From Sphingobium algorifonticola (GTDB lineage Bacteria; Pseudomonadota; Alphaproteobacteria; Sphingomonadales; Sphingomonadaceae): a DNA stretch of 64,000 nucleotides. The stretch covers positions 124,001 through 188,000 of the forward strand of contig NZ_RZUL01000001.1 of assembly GCF_004005485.1 (NCBI RefSeq), given 5' to 3'. How positions within the stretch are numbered: position 1 is the stretch's first letter; each line of letters opens with the position of its first letter. The position numbers and the translations under genes are program-made. The notes under the pieces are model-generated. The model saw only the letters and a program-made list of their open reading frames with translations. It had not been told where the DNA came from and did no database searches. This document shows, piece by piece, positions 46,217 through 54,716 of the stretch.

Positions 46217-46529
46217 TCGTGCGTTGTTGCGACGGGCGGCTGGTCCTGCCTGGCGGATCACCGACGGCACAGCGGCAGTAATTGCATGCGGCGTCGCCAA
46301 GCCGCACGCTTGTCGACGTCCATTGGCCGACCTGAGCGCGACACCATCGTGCCAGGCAAGCACCGGTGGTCGCCGATCGGTCGTCGGTATCATCAGCGCC
46401 TGAATCTGTGCAAATCCGGCGCAGGGGTGTTCCGCAGCGCGGGGACTTCTTCGCCGGGCGCAGCAAGGCGCCGCCGTCATGCAATGCGCTGCGCCAACCA
46501 TTTTGGCAACCTGCTGCTGTATCGAAGAA
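46217..46529. other. Intergenic region between catabolic and core segments
   Basis: This 313-base stretch between the SDR gene and the tRNA gene holds only open frames that are shadows of GC-rich or tRNA sequence. No terminator with a T run, operator or gene is recognisable. The tRNA that follows marks the right border of the catabolic block. Confidence 0.5.
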
Positions 46530-46616
46530 TGGTGGACAGGGCTGGATTCGAACCAGCGTACGGGAAACCCGGGCAGATTTACAGTCTGCTGCCTTTAACC
46601 ACTCGGCCACCTGTCC
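46530..46616 (-). tRNA. tRNA-Tyr (anticodon GTA)
   Basis: On the minus strand the sequence runs from GGACAGGTGGCCGAGTGG to CCTGTCCACCA. The 7-bp acceptor stem GGACAGG/CCTGTCC, discriminator A and an encoded CCA are all present. The anticodon loop is ACTGTAAATC, giving GTA, with a long variable arm (CCCGGGTTTCCCGTA) as in bacterial tRNA-Tyr, and the T loop GGTTCGAATCC. Confidence 0.95.
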
Positions 46617-46720
46617 ATCGGGCGTTGCGGCTGCGCGAAACAGGCCGTGTTGCCACCGGAGGGGCGCTCAATGACGAAAGGAGGCTTGCCTGTCAATGCT
46701 TCCCGTGAAAAGAACGCGCC

Positions 46721-47461
46721 ATGAAAAGAGGACATCGCACCGGAAAGCCGAAGGGGGGATTTCCCCGCTTTTATGGCCGCCACGCCGTCATTGCGGCGCT
46801 GGCCAACGAGAACCGCATCGTGCGCAAGATATGGGGTACGCGTGAGGCTCTGACCGCGCTGGAACTGCCCCCCGTGCTGCCGATCGTCTACGCCGACGTG
46901 GCCGACCTTGGCCGCATGGTTCCGCATGACGCGCCGCATCAGGGCATTGTGGCGGAAGTCGAGCCGCTCGACGATATCTGGCTGGGCGACATCCTGGAGG
47001 ATGGGCGTGATGACAAGCGGCCGATCCTCGTGCTCGATCAGGTGACAGACCCGCACAATGTCGGCGCGATCCTGCGCTCTGCCGCGGCGTTCGATGCGCT
47101 CGGCATCGTGACGCAGGACCGGCATTCGCCTGCGGAAACCGGCGTGCTTGCGCGGGCTGCATCGGGCGCGCTCGAAATCGTGCCCTGGGTGCGCGTCGTC
47201 AACTTGGCGCGTGCGCTCGATGAAATCGCCGAAGCCAATTACTGGCGCATCGGCCTGGACGGGGAAGCGGAACTGACGCTGGACAAGGCGATCGGCGAAT
47301 CGCGCGTCGCCATGGTGCTGGGTGCCGAAGGCGAAGGGCTGCGCCACAACAGCATGGCGCATTGCGACATATTGGCAAAGCTGCCGATCAGCCCGCGGAT
47401 GGAATCGCTCAATGTGTCCAACGCGGCCGCCATTGCGCTCTATGCTGCGGCGATCGGCTGA
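46721..47461 (+). CDS. rlmB: 23S rRNA 2'-O-methyltransferase, TrmH/RlmB type
   Basis: SPOUT-class methyltransferase of 246 residues that modifies a 23S rRNA ribose. The N-terminal substrate domain starts FYGRHAVIAAL; the catalytic domain shows LDQVTDPHNVGAILRSAAAF (motif 1 with Asn and Arg), MVLGAEGEGLRH (motif 2) and ISPRMESLNVSNAAAIALY (motif 3). The Lys/Arg-rich start is typical. Reading as RlmB rather than a paralogue is likely but not proven by sequence alone. Confidence 0.9.
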   Translation: MKRGHRTGKPKGGFPRFYGRHAVIAALANENRIVRKIWGTREALTALELPPVLPIVYADVADLGRMVPHDAPHQGIVAEVEPLDDIWLGDILEDGRDDKRPILVLDQVTDPHNVGAILRSAAAFDALGIVTQDRHSPAETGVLARAASGALEIVPWVRVVNLARALDEIAEANYWRIGLDGEAELTLDKAIGESRVAMVLGAEGEGLRHNSMAHCDILAKLPISPRMESLNVSNAAAIALYAAAIG

Positions 47462-47485
47462 GCACGCAAAACCAGGAGCAGAACG

Positions 47486-48283
47486 ATGATGGCTTTAACG
47501 CGCGCGGCCCTGGGGCTTGGAATGGCGCTGCTTCTGTCCGCCTGCCTGCTGACGCCAGGCACGTTCGAATCGACATTGGACATCCGCGCCGACCGCAGCT
47601 TTACCTTCGCCTACAAGGGCGAGGTGATTGCCAGCGACCCGTCCGACATCGGCAAGGGCTTTAAGGAAGGCGGTACAGGCGATGACGATGCCCCGGTAAC
47701 GGAGGACGAGGAGGCGACCCTTCAGAACATCGCCTGGCAGGCCGAGAAAGACGATGGCAAAGCCGACGACCAGAAGGCGGGCGAGGATTTCAGCGACGTC
47801 GATCCCGAAGCCGATGACAAAGCCGATGCCGCGACGAAGCGGCGCAAGATCGACGCGATCGTCGCCGCTCTTCGCCGGGAAAAAGGGTTTCGCTCGGTCA
47901 ACTATGCCGGTCGGAACAAATATCTGATCGATTATGTCATCGACGGAACGCTCGACCATGGTTTCGTCTTTCCGTTCAATGTCGATGCGGAATTCGTCTT
48001 CCCTTTCATTGCGATCGAACTGCGCGGCGACGACCGGGTGCGCGTGAAGGCACCGGGCTATGCGAATGGTTCGGCCAGCCGGAAAAGCGGCATGGGCAGC
48101 GGAGCGGACGACATGGGCAAATATCTCGACGGCACGTTCACGCTCACGACCGACGCCGACATCGTGAGCCAAAATCAGGAAGACGGCGCTGCCACGGTCG
48201 CGGGCAAGCGACAGATACGCTGGACGATCACCCCGCTGACCAACGAGGCACCGATGGCGGTCGTGCGCTTTCCGACGAAATAG
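47486..48283 (+). CDS. Putative lipoprotein of unknown function
   Basis: A 265-residue protein with a lipoprotein signal: hydrophobic GLGMALLLSACLL with Cys at about residue 20. The mature part begins with a beta-rich stretch (FESTLDIRADRSFTFAYKGEVI), has a strongly acidic region near 65-115 (DDDAPVTEDEE, DDGKADD) and ends in a conserved-looking beta domain. It follows rlmB by 24 bases, so they may be co-transcribed. No function is recognised. Confidence 0.7.
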   Translation: MMALTRAALGLGMALLLSACLLTPGTFESTLDIRADRSFTFAYKGEVIASDPSDIGKGFKEGGTGDDDAPVTEDEEATLQNIAWQAEKDDGKADDQKAGEDFSDVDPEADDKADAATKRRKIDAIVAALRREKGFRSVNYAGRNKYLIDYVIDGTLDHGFVFPFNVDAEFVFPFIAIELRGDDRVRVKAPGYANGSASRKSGMGSGADDMGKYLDGTFTLTTDADIVSQNQEDGAATVAGKRQIRWTITPLTNEAPMAVVRFPTK

Positions 48284-48447
48284 CAGGCCTTGCCAAGCTG
48301 CGTCTTGAAAAGCCGTGGCGCGATGACGATCATCAACAGGACCAGAATGGCGAGGTGCCCGCTGTTGCGTCGGCCGATCAAGGGCAGACATAGGCTGGCA
48401 TCATGATGGAGTGTTGATCTTTGCGTAGTCCCGAAAGCGTTTCCGCC

Positions 48448-48741
48448 ATGCTCTGCCCCATCTGCCACACCGGCCTTGCGATGTCGGAGCGGCAGGGTGT
48501 GGAGATCGACTATTGCCCGCAGTGCCGGGGCGTATGGCTTGATCGCGGGGAACTGGACAAGATCATCGAGCGCAGTAACCAAGCGGAAGCGCCCGCTAGG
48601 GCGCCACAAGCGCAGCCGAGTTTTCGTCCCGATCGAGTGCCGCCGGTCGTGCCGCATCAGGTGGAGGGCTATCGCCCGCATTATGAGGGCGACTATCGCC
48701 GCAAGCGCAAGAAAAGCTTTCTGGAAGAGCTGTTCGACTGA
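48448..48741 (+). CDS. Small zinc-ribbon (TFIIB-like zf) protein
   Basis: A 97-residue protein starting MLCPICHTGLAMSERQGVEIDYCPQCRGVWLDRGELDKII, where CPIC and CPQC give one zinc ribbon, the zf-TFIIB domain. The basic C-terminus reads RRKRKKSFLEELFD, a tail found in many bacterial members. A TTG at 48421, with GGAG nine bases before it, is an alternative start adding nine residues. Function unknown. Confidence 0.78.
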   Translation: MLCPICHTGLAMSERQGVEIDYCPQCRGVWLDRGELDKIIERSNQAEAPARAPQAQPSFRPDRVPPVVPHQVEGYRPHYEGDYRRKRKKSFLEELFD

Positions 48742-48792
48742 AGCCTGGGTCTACTGCGGCGTCCCGAACAGCGCCGCCATGATCGCCTGATC

Positions 48793-49173
48793 TTATGCCT
48801 TCTCCAGCGTACACTGGAGCGGGTGCTGGTTCTGGCGCGCGAAGTCCATTACCTGGTTCACCTTCGTTTCGGCCACTTCATAACTGAAAATGCCGCATAC
48901 GCCGACGCCGCGTTGGTGAACGTGCAACATCACCCGCGTGGCTTCCTCCATGTCCATCTTGAAGAACCGCTGGAGCACATGGACGACGAACTCCATGGGC
49001 GTATAATCGTCGTTCAGCATCAGCACCTTGTAAAGCGAGGGCTTTTTGGTGCGCGTACGAGTGCGAGTGGCGATACCGACGCCTGGCCCCGTCGTGCCGG
49101 TGCCGCCTTCATCGTCCTTGCCCTCGTCGCTCATGCGCGGGGCGTCCCGAAACTCTGTTGTGAAGCTGTTCAT
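48793..49173 (-). CDS. clpS: ATP-dependent Clp protease adaptor ClpS
   Basis: N-end-rule adaptor that delivers substrates to ClpAP. A 126-residue protein whose core has [24 protein letters not shown] and [24 protein letters not shown], containing the ligand-pocket residues of the family. The N-terminal ~40 residues are flexible ([10 protein letters not shown], then RTRTRTKK). ATG 49134 is an alternative start without an obvious ribosome site. clpA is not next to it in the window. Confidence 0.95.
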   Translation of the reverse strand: MNSFTTEFRDAPRMSDEGKDDEGGTGTTGPGVGIATRTRTRTKKPSLYKVLMLNDDYTPMEFVVHVLQRFFKMDMEEATRVMLHVHQRGVGVCGIFSYEVAETKVNQVMDFARQNQHPLQCTLEKA

Positions 49174-49328
49174 GTCCGCTCAGAATATGGCATCTGCGGC
49201 GCGGGACGCAAGAGGCTGTATGCGGCGTTTGTCGCGATTGCCACGGATGTTCGGGTGGCGAAGCCGTGCGCGGGCGGCCGCGGGGGAGCACGACGGCGCG
49301 AACGTCCTGTCATGCACTGCAAAGCAAA

Positions 49329-49358
49329 ATGGCCGCCTCCCTTATGGGAAGCGGCCAT
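49329..49358 (-). terminator. Rho-independent terminator after the phasin gene
   Basis: On the minus strand a stem ATGGCCGCTTCCC / GGGAGGCGGCCAT (one mismatch, 4-base loop) is followed directly by TTTTGCTTT. It lies about 58 bases beyond the phasin stop, a textbook intrinsic terminator. Confidence 0.85.
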
Positions 49359-49415
49359 CGAAGACTTCAGGCGCGATACTTCAGGTGCGCGGGGCACCCG
49401 TATCGCTCAATGCCT

Positions 49416-50303
49416 TCAGGCGGCGAGCGACTTGACCTTCTCGCTCATCACCGACATGCGGCTGCTGAGCGGCTGGGCAACGTCGCCGGCCAGCTTGATC
49501 ATCGCTTCGCTGTTCTTCGCGCTTTCCTTGGCGAAGGCGTCGAACGCGCTCGAGAGCATTTCGGTCTGGAGCTGGAAGAACTCGGTCGGCGACTTGACGG
49601 CGGCCAGGCTCTTCATCATCGCGCTGGCCTTTTCGAAGGTCAGGCGGCTGTATTCAGCGGCTTCCTGGCCCATGGCTTCCATGCCCTTGGCCGCGATCTT
49701 GCCCGATTCGACCATGGCTTCGACATTGCCCTTGGCCAGCTCGGTCATTTCTTCCATCGTCTTGGTCGACTTCTCGACGCTGACCTTCGCCTTTTCGTTC
49801 ATTTCGGCAAAGGCCGACTGGAAACGGGTCTTGGCTTCTTCGGTGTACTTCTTGGTGTTTTCGATCACGTCGTTCATGGTCGTCTTTCCTTCTGCGATTG
49901 CCACTTTGATGGTATCGTCCACCTGCGGCATGGTTTCGTTCAACGGGCTGGTCACAACTTCGGCTTCTTCGGTCTGATGCACGGTTTCGATCACCGGCTC
50001 CTGCACAACCACCGGTTCCGGCTTCTTGACGACTTCGGGTTCGGCGACCGTGATCGGCGGTGCAACGCGTGCAGGTTCTGCGACGACCGGCTTGGCGGTC
50101 GTCGCCTTCTTCTCCGGCGCAGCGGCCACGGGCGCTGCCTTTGCCGGAGCCTTGCGTTCAACCGCAGCCTTCGGCTTCGGCGCAGGCTTGGTCGTCGCAA
50201 GATCGGCAGCTTTCAATGCTTCGCGCGCCGTAAGGGCCACGCCCTTGCCGCCGCTGACGGGTGCCTTGCGCGGCGTTGCCATCTTTTTCGGTGTATCGGC
50301 CAT
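49416..50303 (-). CDS. Phasin-family protein
   Basis: PHA-granule-associated protein of 295 residues. The first half is a low-complexity Ala/Lys/Pro/Val-rich segment (PAPKPKAAVERKAPAKAAP); the second half, from about 140, is the helical phasin domain with amphipathic coiled stretches (YTEEAKTRFQSAFAEMNEKA, then AEYSRLTFEKASAMMKSL and EFFQLQTEMLSSAFDAFAK). ATG 50303 follows GGAGG at 6 bases. It lies downstream of phaC on the same strand, supporting a role on PHA granules. Confidence 0.9.
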   Translation of the reverse strand: MADTPKKMATPRKAPVSGGKGVALTAREALKAADLATTKPAPKPKAAVERKAPAKAAPVAAAPEKKATTAKPVVAEPARVAPPITVAEPEVVKKPEPVVVQEPVIETVHQTEEAEVVTSPLNETMPQVDDTIKVAIAEGKTTMNDVIENTKKYTEEAKTRFQSAFAEMNEKAKVSVEKSTKTMEEMTELAKGNVEAMVESGKIAAKGMEAMGQEAAEYSRLTFEKASAMMKSLAAVKSPTEFFQLQTEMLSSAFDAFAKESAKNSEAMIKLAGDVAQPLSSRMSVMSEKVKSLAA

Positions 50304-50420
50304 ATCGACCTCCATCATTGCTGCGATGCACAATAATGCTTGCCGGGCCGGAAATCAAGAACTTTTGTGCAGTGCAGCAAAAATATCATATGGCTGTAAC
50401 AAAAGGGAAATCATCGGCCT

Positions 50421-52322
50421 TCAGCGCGCGCGGACGTAACGTCCAGGCGCGTCCTCGATTGCGGGCAGCCGTCCCTCGCCAGGGATACGCGCGCCTTGCG
50501 CAGGCACCTGTGCCGCGCTCAGGCTGTCGAGCCACTGACGCCAATCCGGCCACCAGCTACCCGGCGTTTCCTGCGCCTGTTCGATGAATGCGTCCAGCGT
50601 GGCGACGGCATCGTCGCATGTCCAATATTGATATTTGCGGGCCACGGGCGGATTGACGACGCCCGCGATATGCCCCGATCCGGCCAGCAGGAAACGGCGC
50701 GGCCCTTTGAAATGCTCGACCAGCTTCCACACGCTGCGCGGCGGCGCAATATGATCTTCCTTCCCCGCCTGAATGTAGCTGGGCGTCGTGATTCGCGAAA
50801 GGTCGATCGGCGTCCCGTCGATGCTGATCGCCCCGGCCTGCACCAGCTTGTTGTCGCGATAGAGGTCCCGCAGATAGGCGCGGTGCCACTTTGCGGGCAG
50901 GTTGGTGGTATCGCCGTTCCAGTAAAGCAGGTCGAAAGGCTTGTAATCCTGCCCCATCATGTAGTTGTTGACGACATAGTTCCAGATGAGGTCGCGTCCG
51001 CGCAGCAGGTTGAAGGTCGCCGCCATATAGCGCCCGTCCAGCACACCTGATGTCGTCAGACGGTCGATCATAGCAAGCTGGTCGTCGTCGACGAATAACG
51101 TCAGGTCGCCCGCTTCGGAAAAATCGACCTGCGCGGTGAAGAACGTCGCGCTGGCGACCTTATCCGCCTCGCCTCGTGCCGCCAGCAGCGCAAGCGTCGC
51201 CGCCAGCGTCGTCCCCGCCACGCAATAGCCGATGGTGTGGACGCTGGGCACGTCGAGCAGACCCCGTACCGTATCGATCGCGTCGATCTGCCCGCGCAGG
51301 ATATAGTCGTCCCACGTCACGTCCTTCATGCTTTCGTCGGCGGACTTCCACGAAACCATGAACACGCTGATCCCATGATCCACGGCCCATTTGACGAAGC
51401 TTTTTTCCGGCGCGAGGTCGAGGATGTAGAAGCGGTTGATCCACGGCGGGAATATGACCAGCGGCGTTTCCAGCACCGTTTCGGTCGTCGGGGCATAATG
51501 GATGAGCTGATAGAGCGGCGCTTCGTGAATGACCTTGCCCGGCGTCGCCGCGATATTACGGCCAACCTCGAAATGGCTGCCGTCCGTGTGCGACAACTGC
51601 CCCTTGTCGAGGTCCGCCAGCATGAACTGAAAGCCCTTGATGAGGTTCTCACCCCCGCTTTCGATCGTCTTTTCCAGGACCGTCGGGTTCGTCATCGGGA
51701 AATTGCTGGGTGACAGCGCGTCCACGATACTCGCCGTGGCAAAGCGCAATTGCGCCTTCTGCTTGGGGTCGATGCCGTCGACACTGTCGGACAGCCGTGT
51801 CAGATAATCCGATGTCAGCAGATAGCCTTGCTTCATCAGGTCGAAAAACGGATGCTTCTGCCACGCCGGGTCGGCAAAGCGGCGGTCCTTGCGCGCAGCC
51901 GGGCTTTCGGCAGGCACGGGATCGGGCGTCTCCTTCAGCCATCCCGACCCGTCGAGAAACCTTTGCCACAGGGCTATGCCTTCCTCGACATAATCGCCCT
52001 GCGCCTTGGCGAGGGCGGCGGCATCGAAGGCTGGCTGGCCATGCGCCATCTGGCGTGTCGCATGTTCCAGCATCATCTGTTGCGCGCGGCCGATGCTGTG
52101 CGTCCACTGCTGCATCTGATCGAGCGTCGGGATCAGCGTCTGTGCCGCCTCGATAACCGGCTCGATCACAGGATCGATAGTCGGCTCGGGCGACGCATCC
52201 CGGACACCATGTCCGTACGAGGGCTGCTGCGGGGCATCTTGCTCCGGTGGCGGAACCTTGCCCTGCTGTTGCGCCTTTCCCATAGCCTTCGTCCGGCTTT
52301 TCGTGCCTGTGTTGCCCATCAT
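50421..52322 (-). CDS. phaC: Class I polyhydroxyalkanoate synthase
   Basis: Polymerises (R)-3-hydroxyacyl-CoA to PHA. 633 residues from ATG 52322, which follows AGGAGAGC; a longer open frame would run into the divergent aminotransferase gene and is rejected. The PhaC_N domain lies at about 110-280. The catalytic Cys sits in the lipase-like box TIGYCVAGTTLA, with Asp in GKEDHIAPP and His in GSGHIAGVVNPP. The N-terminal ~60 residues are Pro/Gln-rich and variable. The phasin gene follows. Confidence 0.95.
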   Translation of the reverse strand: MMGNTGTKSRTKAMGKAQQQGKVPPPEQDAPQQPSYGHGVRDASPEPTIDPVIEPVIEAAQTLIPTLDQMQQWTHSIGRAQQMMLEHATRQMAHGQPAFDAAALAKAQGDYVEEGIALWQRFLDGSGWLKETPDPVPAESPAARKDRRFADPAWQKHPFFDLMKQGYLLTSDYLTRLSDSVDGIDPKQKAQLRFATASIVDALSPSNFPMTNPTVLEKTIESGGENLIKGFQFMLADLDKGQLSHTDGSHFEVGRNIAATPGKVIHEAPLYQLIHYAPTTETVLETPLVIFPPWINRFYILDLAPEKSFVKWAVDHGISVFMVSWKSADESMKDVTWDDYILRGQIDAIDTVRGLLDVPSVHTIGYCVAGTTLAATLALLAARGEADKVASATFFTAQVDFSEAGDLTLFVDDDQLAMIDRLTTSGVLDGRYMAATFNLLRGRDLIWNYVVNNYMMGQDYKPFDLLYWNGDTTNLPAKWHRAYLRDLYRDNKLVQAGAISIDGTPIDLSRITTPSYIQAGKEDHIAPPRSVWKLVEHFKGPRRFLLAGSGHIAGVVNPPVARKYQYWTCDDAVATLDAFIEQAQETPGSWWPDWRQWLDSLSAAQVPAQGARIPGEGRLPAIEDAPGRYVRAR

Positions 52323-52490
52323 GCTCTCCTGCGCGAAAACCCGCGCGCCTGTTGCGGCCAGTTGTTCTGGCCAGCCGCGTCGGCTCGGTCTATATGGCCT
52401 GTGTCCAAGACCGGACCGAAGGGCACTCTGCCATCCTCTACGGAGCATACACAAGGCCGCAGCGCCAGAAATTGACGAAAGTATCGATCC

Positions 52491-53702
52491 ATGTCTGAAG
52501 AGTTCTACCGCATCAAACGCCTTCCCCCCTATGTCATCGCCGAAGTGAACGCGATGCGGGCGGCGGCGCGCGCGGCGGGTGAGGACATTATCGATCTGGG
52601 CATGGGCAATCCCGATCTGCCCCCGCCCGACCATGTGATCGCAAAGCTGGTGGAAGTGGCGCAAAAGCCCGACGCGCACGGCTATTCGGCGTCCAAGGGG
52701 ATACCCGGGTTGCGCAGGGCGCAGGCCAATTATTATGCGCGCCGCTTCGGCGTGGAATTGAACCCCGATACCGAAGTCGTGGTGACGATGGGATCGAAAG
52801 AGGGGCTCTCCAGCCTCGCCACCGCGATCACGGCGCCGGGCGACGTGGTGCTCGCCCCCAACCCCAGCTATCCGATCCACACCTTCGGCTTCATCATCGC
52901 GGGAGCGACGATCCGCTCGGTGCCGACCACGCCGGATGAGAATTACTGGCGCGCGCTCGACCGGGCGATGGCGTTCACCGTGCCCCGCCCGTCGATCCTT
53001 GTGTGCGGCTATCCCAGTAATCCGACGGCGGAAACGGTCGATCTTGCTTTCTACGAACGGCTGGTTGCTTGGGCTAAGGAAAACAAGGTCTGGGTGCTGA
53101 GCGATCTTGCCTATTCCGAACTCTATTATGACGGCAATCCCACGCCTTCGATCCTGCAGGTGCCCGGCGCCAAGGACGTGGCAGTGGAGTTCACGTCACT
53201 CAGCAAGACCTATTCGATGGCAGGGTGGCGTATTGGCTTTGCGGTCGGCAATCCGCATCTCATTGCCGCTTTGACCCGCGTCAAATCCTATCTCGATTAT
53301 GGCGCGTTCACACCCGTGCAGGCGGCGGCCTGCGCCGCGCTCAACGGGCCGCAGGACATTGTGGAAAAGAACCGGGAACTCTACCACAAGCGCCGCGATA
53401 TATTGGTCGAAAGCTTCAGCCGGGCAGGATGGGAGATCCCTGCACCCCGCGCCTCCATGTTCGCCTGGGCACCACTGCCCCCGGCGCTCAAGGACATGGG
53501 CAGCCTGGAGTTTTCCAAGCAGCTGTTGACGCACGCGAAGGTCGCGGTGGCGCCGGGCGTGGGCTATGGCGAGGATGGCGAAGGCTATGTCCGTATCGCC
53601 ATGGTCGAGAACGAACAAAGGCTGCGGCAGGCGGCGCGCAACGTGAAACGCTATCTGCAAAGCATGGGCGTCAACACACCGACCAGCAAGGCGGCGATCT
53701 GA
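52491..53702 (+). CDS. PLP-dependent aminotransferase, AlaC-like
   Basis: Class I fold-type I aminotransferase of 403 residues. The N-terminus YRIKRLPPYVIAEVNAMRAA and the block DLGMGNPDLPPPDHVI are typical of the alanine-synthesising AlaC group. The PLP lysine is in TSLSKTYSMAGWRIG; the PLP Asp/Tyr are in SDLAYSELYYDG; a C-terminal Arg binding the substrate carboxylate is in EGYVRIAMVEN. Aspartate or alanine as amino donor cannot be separated by eye. A hairpin terminator follows. Confidence 0.88.
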   Translation: MSEEFYRIKRLPPYVIAEVNAMRAAARAAGEDIIDLGMGNPDLPPPDHVIAKLVEVAQKPDAHGYSASKGIPGLRRAQANYYARRFGVELNPDTEVVVTMGSKEGLSSLATAITAPGDVVLAPNPSYPIHTFGFIIAGATIRSVPTTPDENYWRALDRAMAFTVPRPSILVCGYPSNPTAETVDLAFYERLVAWAKENKVWVLSDLAYSELYYDGNPTPSILQVPGAKDVAVEFTSLSKTYSMAGWRIGFAVGNPHLIAALTRVKSYLDYGAFTPVQAAACAALNGPQDIVEKNRELYHKRRDILVESFSRAGWEIPAPRASMFAWAPLPPALKDMGSLEFSKQLLTHAKVAVAPGVGYGEDGEGYVRIAMVENEQRLRQAARNVKRYLQSMGVNTPTSKAAI

Positions 53703-53757
53703 GCGCGCAGCGGCTGGCGCTGATCGGTCAGGACCTGATCGCGCACCGGTCAATAAG

Positions 53758-53791
53758 GCACGGGAACGCCTCGCCACGGGCGTTCCCGTGC
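53758..53791 (+). terminator. Stem-loop terminator after the aminotransferase gene
   Basis: GCACGGGAACGCC (53758-53770) pairs with GGGCGTTCCCGTGC (53778-53791) around a short loop, followed by TTTACGG. It lies 56 bases after the aminotransferase stop and 45 before the next gene. Confidence 0.75.
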
Positions 53792-53835
53792 TTTACGGAT
53801 TTCGTCCAAACCCCAGCCAAAGGTCAGCTGCGTCG

Positions 53836-54309
53836 ATGATTCCCCTGCCCCAGGTTTCCCAGGTCGCGCAGACGATCCAGCTGGCGCTTGCGCCCGTATT
53901 CCTGCTGGCAGGTATCGGCGCGTTTCTCAATGTCTGTACCGGGCGGCTGGCGCGCGTCGTCGACCGTGCGCGCTTCGTGGAACAGGCGGTGCTGGAGACG
54001 CGCGGGCGCGAGCATGACCGTATGGTCGCGGAAATCCGCAAGCTCGACCGTCGCATGACCGTGGTCAACACCGCCATATTCCTGACCGTGGCGAGCGGCG
54101 CGGCGGTCTGCCTTGTCGTCATTCTCCTGTTTGCCGCAGAGCTGTTCGACGCGCATATGGGGACGCCGATCGCCGTGCTGTTCATCATGGCGATGTTGTT
54201 GCAGGCCGCCGCCTTCATCACGTTCATCGTGGAAATCCGGCTGGCGGCGCGCACCATCCACATTCGCAATGAGGTCCTGTACCATCAGGCCGAAGCGGAA
54301 GAAACGTGA
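53836..54309 (+). CDS. DUF2721-type membrane protein
   Basis: A 157-residue protein with an N-terminal helix (QLALAPVFLLAGIGAFLNV), a polar arginine-rich middle (RLARVVDRARFVEQ, then IRKLDRRMTVVN) and two close C-terminal helices (TVASGAAVCLVVILLF and LFIMAMLLQAAAFITFIV). This layout is typical of the DUF2721 family, whose function is unknown. It overlaps the next gene by GTGA. Confidence 0.75.
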   Translation: MIPLPQVSQVAQTIQLALAPVFLLAGIGAFLNVCTGRLARVVDRARFVEQAVLETRGREHDRMVAEIRKLDRRMTVVNTAIFLTVASGAAVCLVVILLFAAELFDAHMGTPIAVLFIMAMLLQAAAFITFIVEIRLAARTIHIRNEVLYHQAEAEET

Positions 54310-54716
54310 CGGCCCTAACCGGCGAAAAGCGCCTGTTGCAGGCCGTCGTGGCGCTCGCCTGCGTCGTGCCCGTCGTGACCGGCGGCATGGGAATTATTGC
54401 TGGACCGGGCTGGCTGCGTGGCGTCGATGCGGCACCCGCCGATCTCGACAGCCATTTCCGGTACATGAGCGGCATCTTCTTCGGCGTGGGCCTTGCCTTT
54501 TGCACCTGCGTCCCGGCGATCGAGGCGAAAGGCGAACGATTCAGGATGCTGGGCGCGTTCGTCGTGATCGGCGGACTGGCGCGGCTATGGTCGCTGATCG
54601 CGGTGGGAACGCCGTCCACCGGGCATCTGCTGGGTCTCGGCATGGAGCTAGGCGTCGTCCCCTGCCTGATGCTGTGGCAAGCGAGTTTCGTGCGCCGGTT
54701 CAGCGCGTCGCGATAG
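54306..54716 (+). CDS. DUF4345-type membrane protein
   Basis: A 136-residue protein with four hydrophobic helices, the motif DSHFRYMSGIFFGVGLAF in the middle and FVVIGGLARLWSL further on, as in the DUF4345 family. GTG start inside the upstream stop. Its last 17 bases overlap the end of the convergent amidase gene, so the two transcripts can pair at their 3' ends. Function unknown. Confidence 0.75.
   Translation: MTALTGEKRLLQAVVALACVVPVVTGGMGIIAGPGWLRGVDAAPADLDSHFRYMSGIFFGVGLAFCTCVPAIEAKGERFRMLGAFVVIGGLARLWSLIAVGTPSTGHLLGLGMELGVVPCLMLWQASFVRRFSASR

Noticed and set aside
46286..46708. Open frames on both strands across the tRNA-Tyr gene
   Set aside because: They read through the tRNA and have no motif; the tRNA explains the conserved-looking segment.
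52323..52880. N-terminal extension of phaC by 186 codons
   Set aside because: It runs antisense into the aminotransferase gene, and its translation (His/Arg-rich) does not look like PhaC. ATG 52322 has a strong ribosome site.
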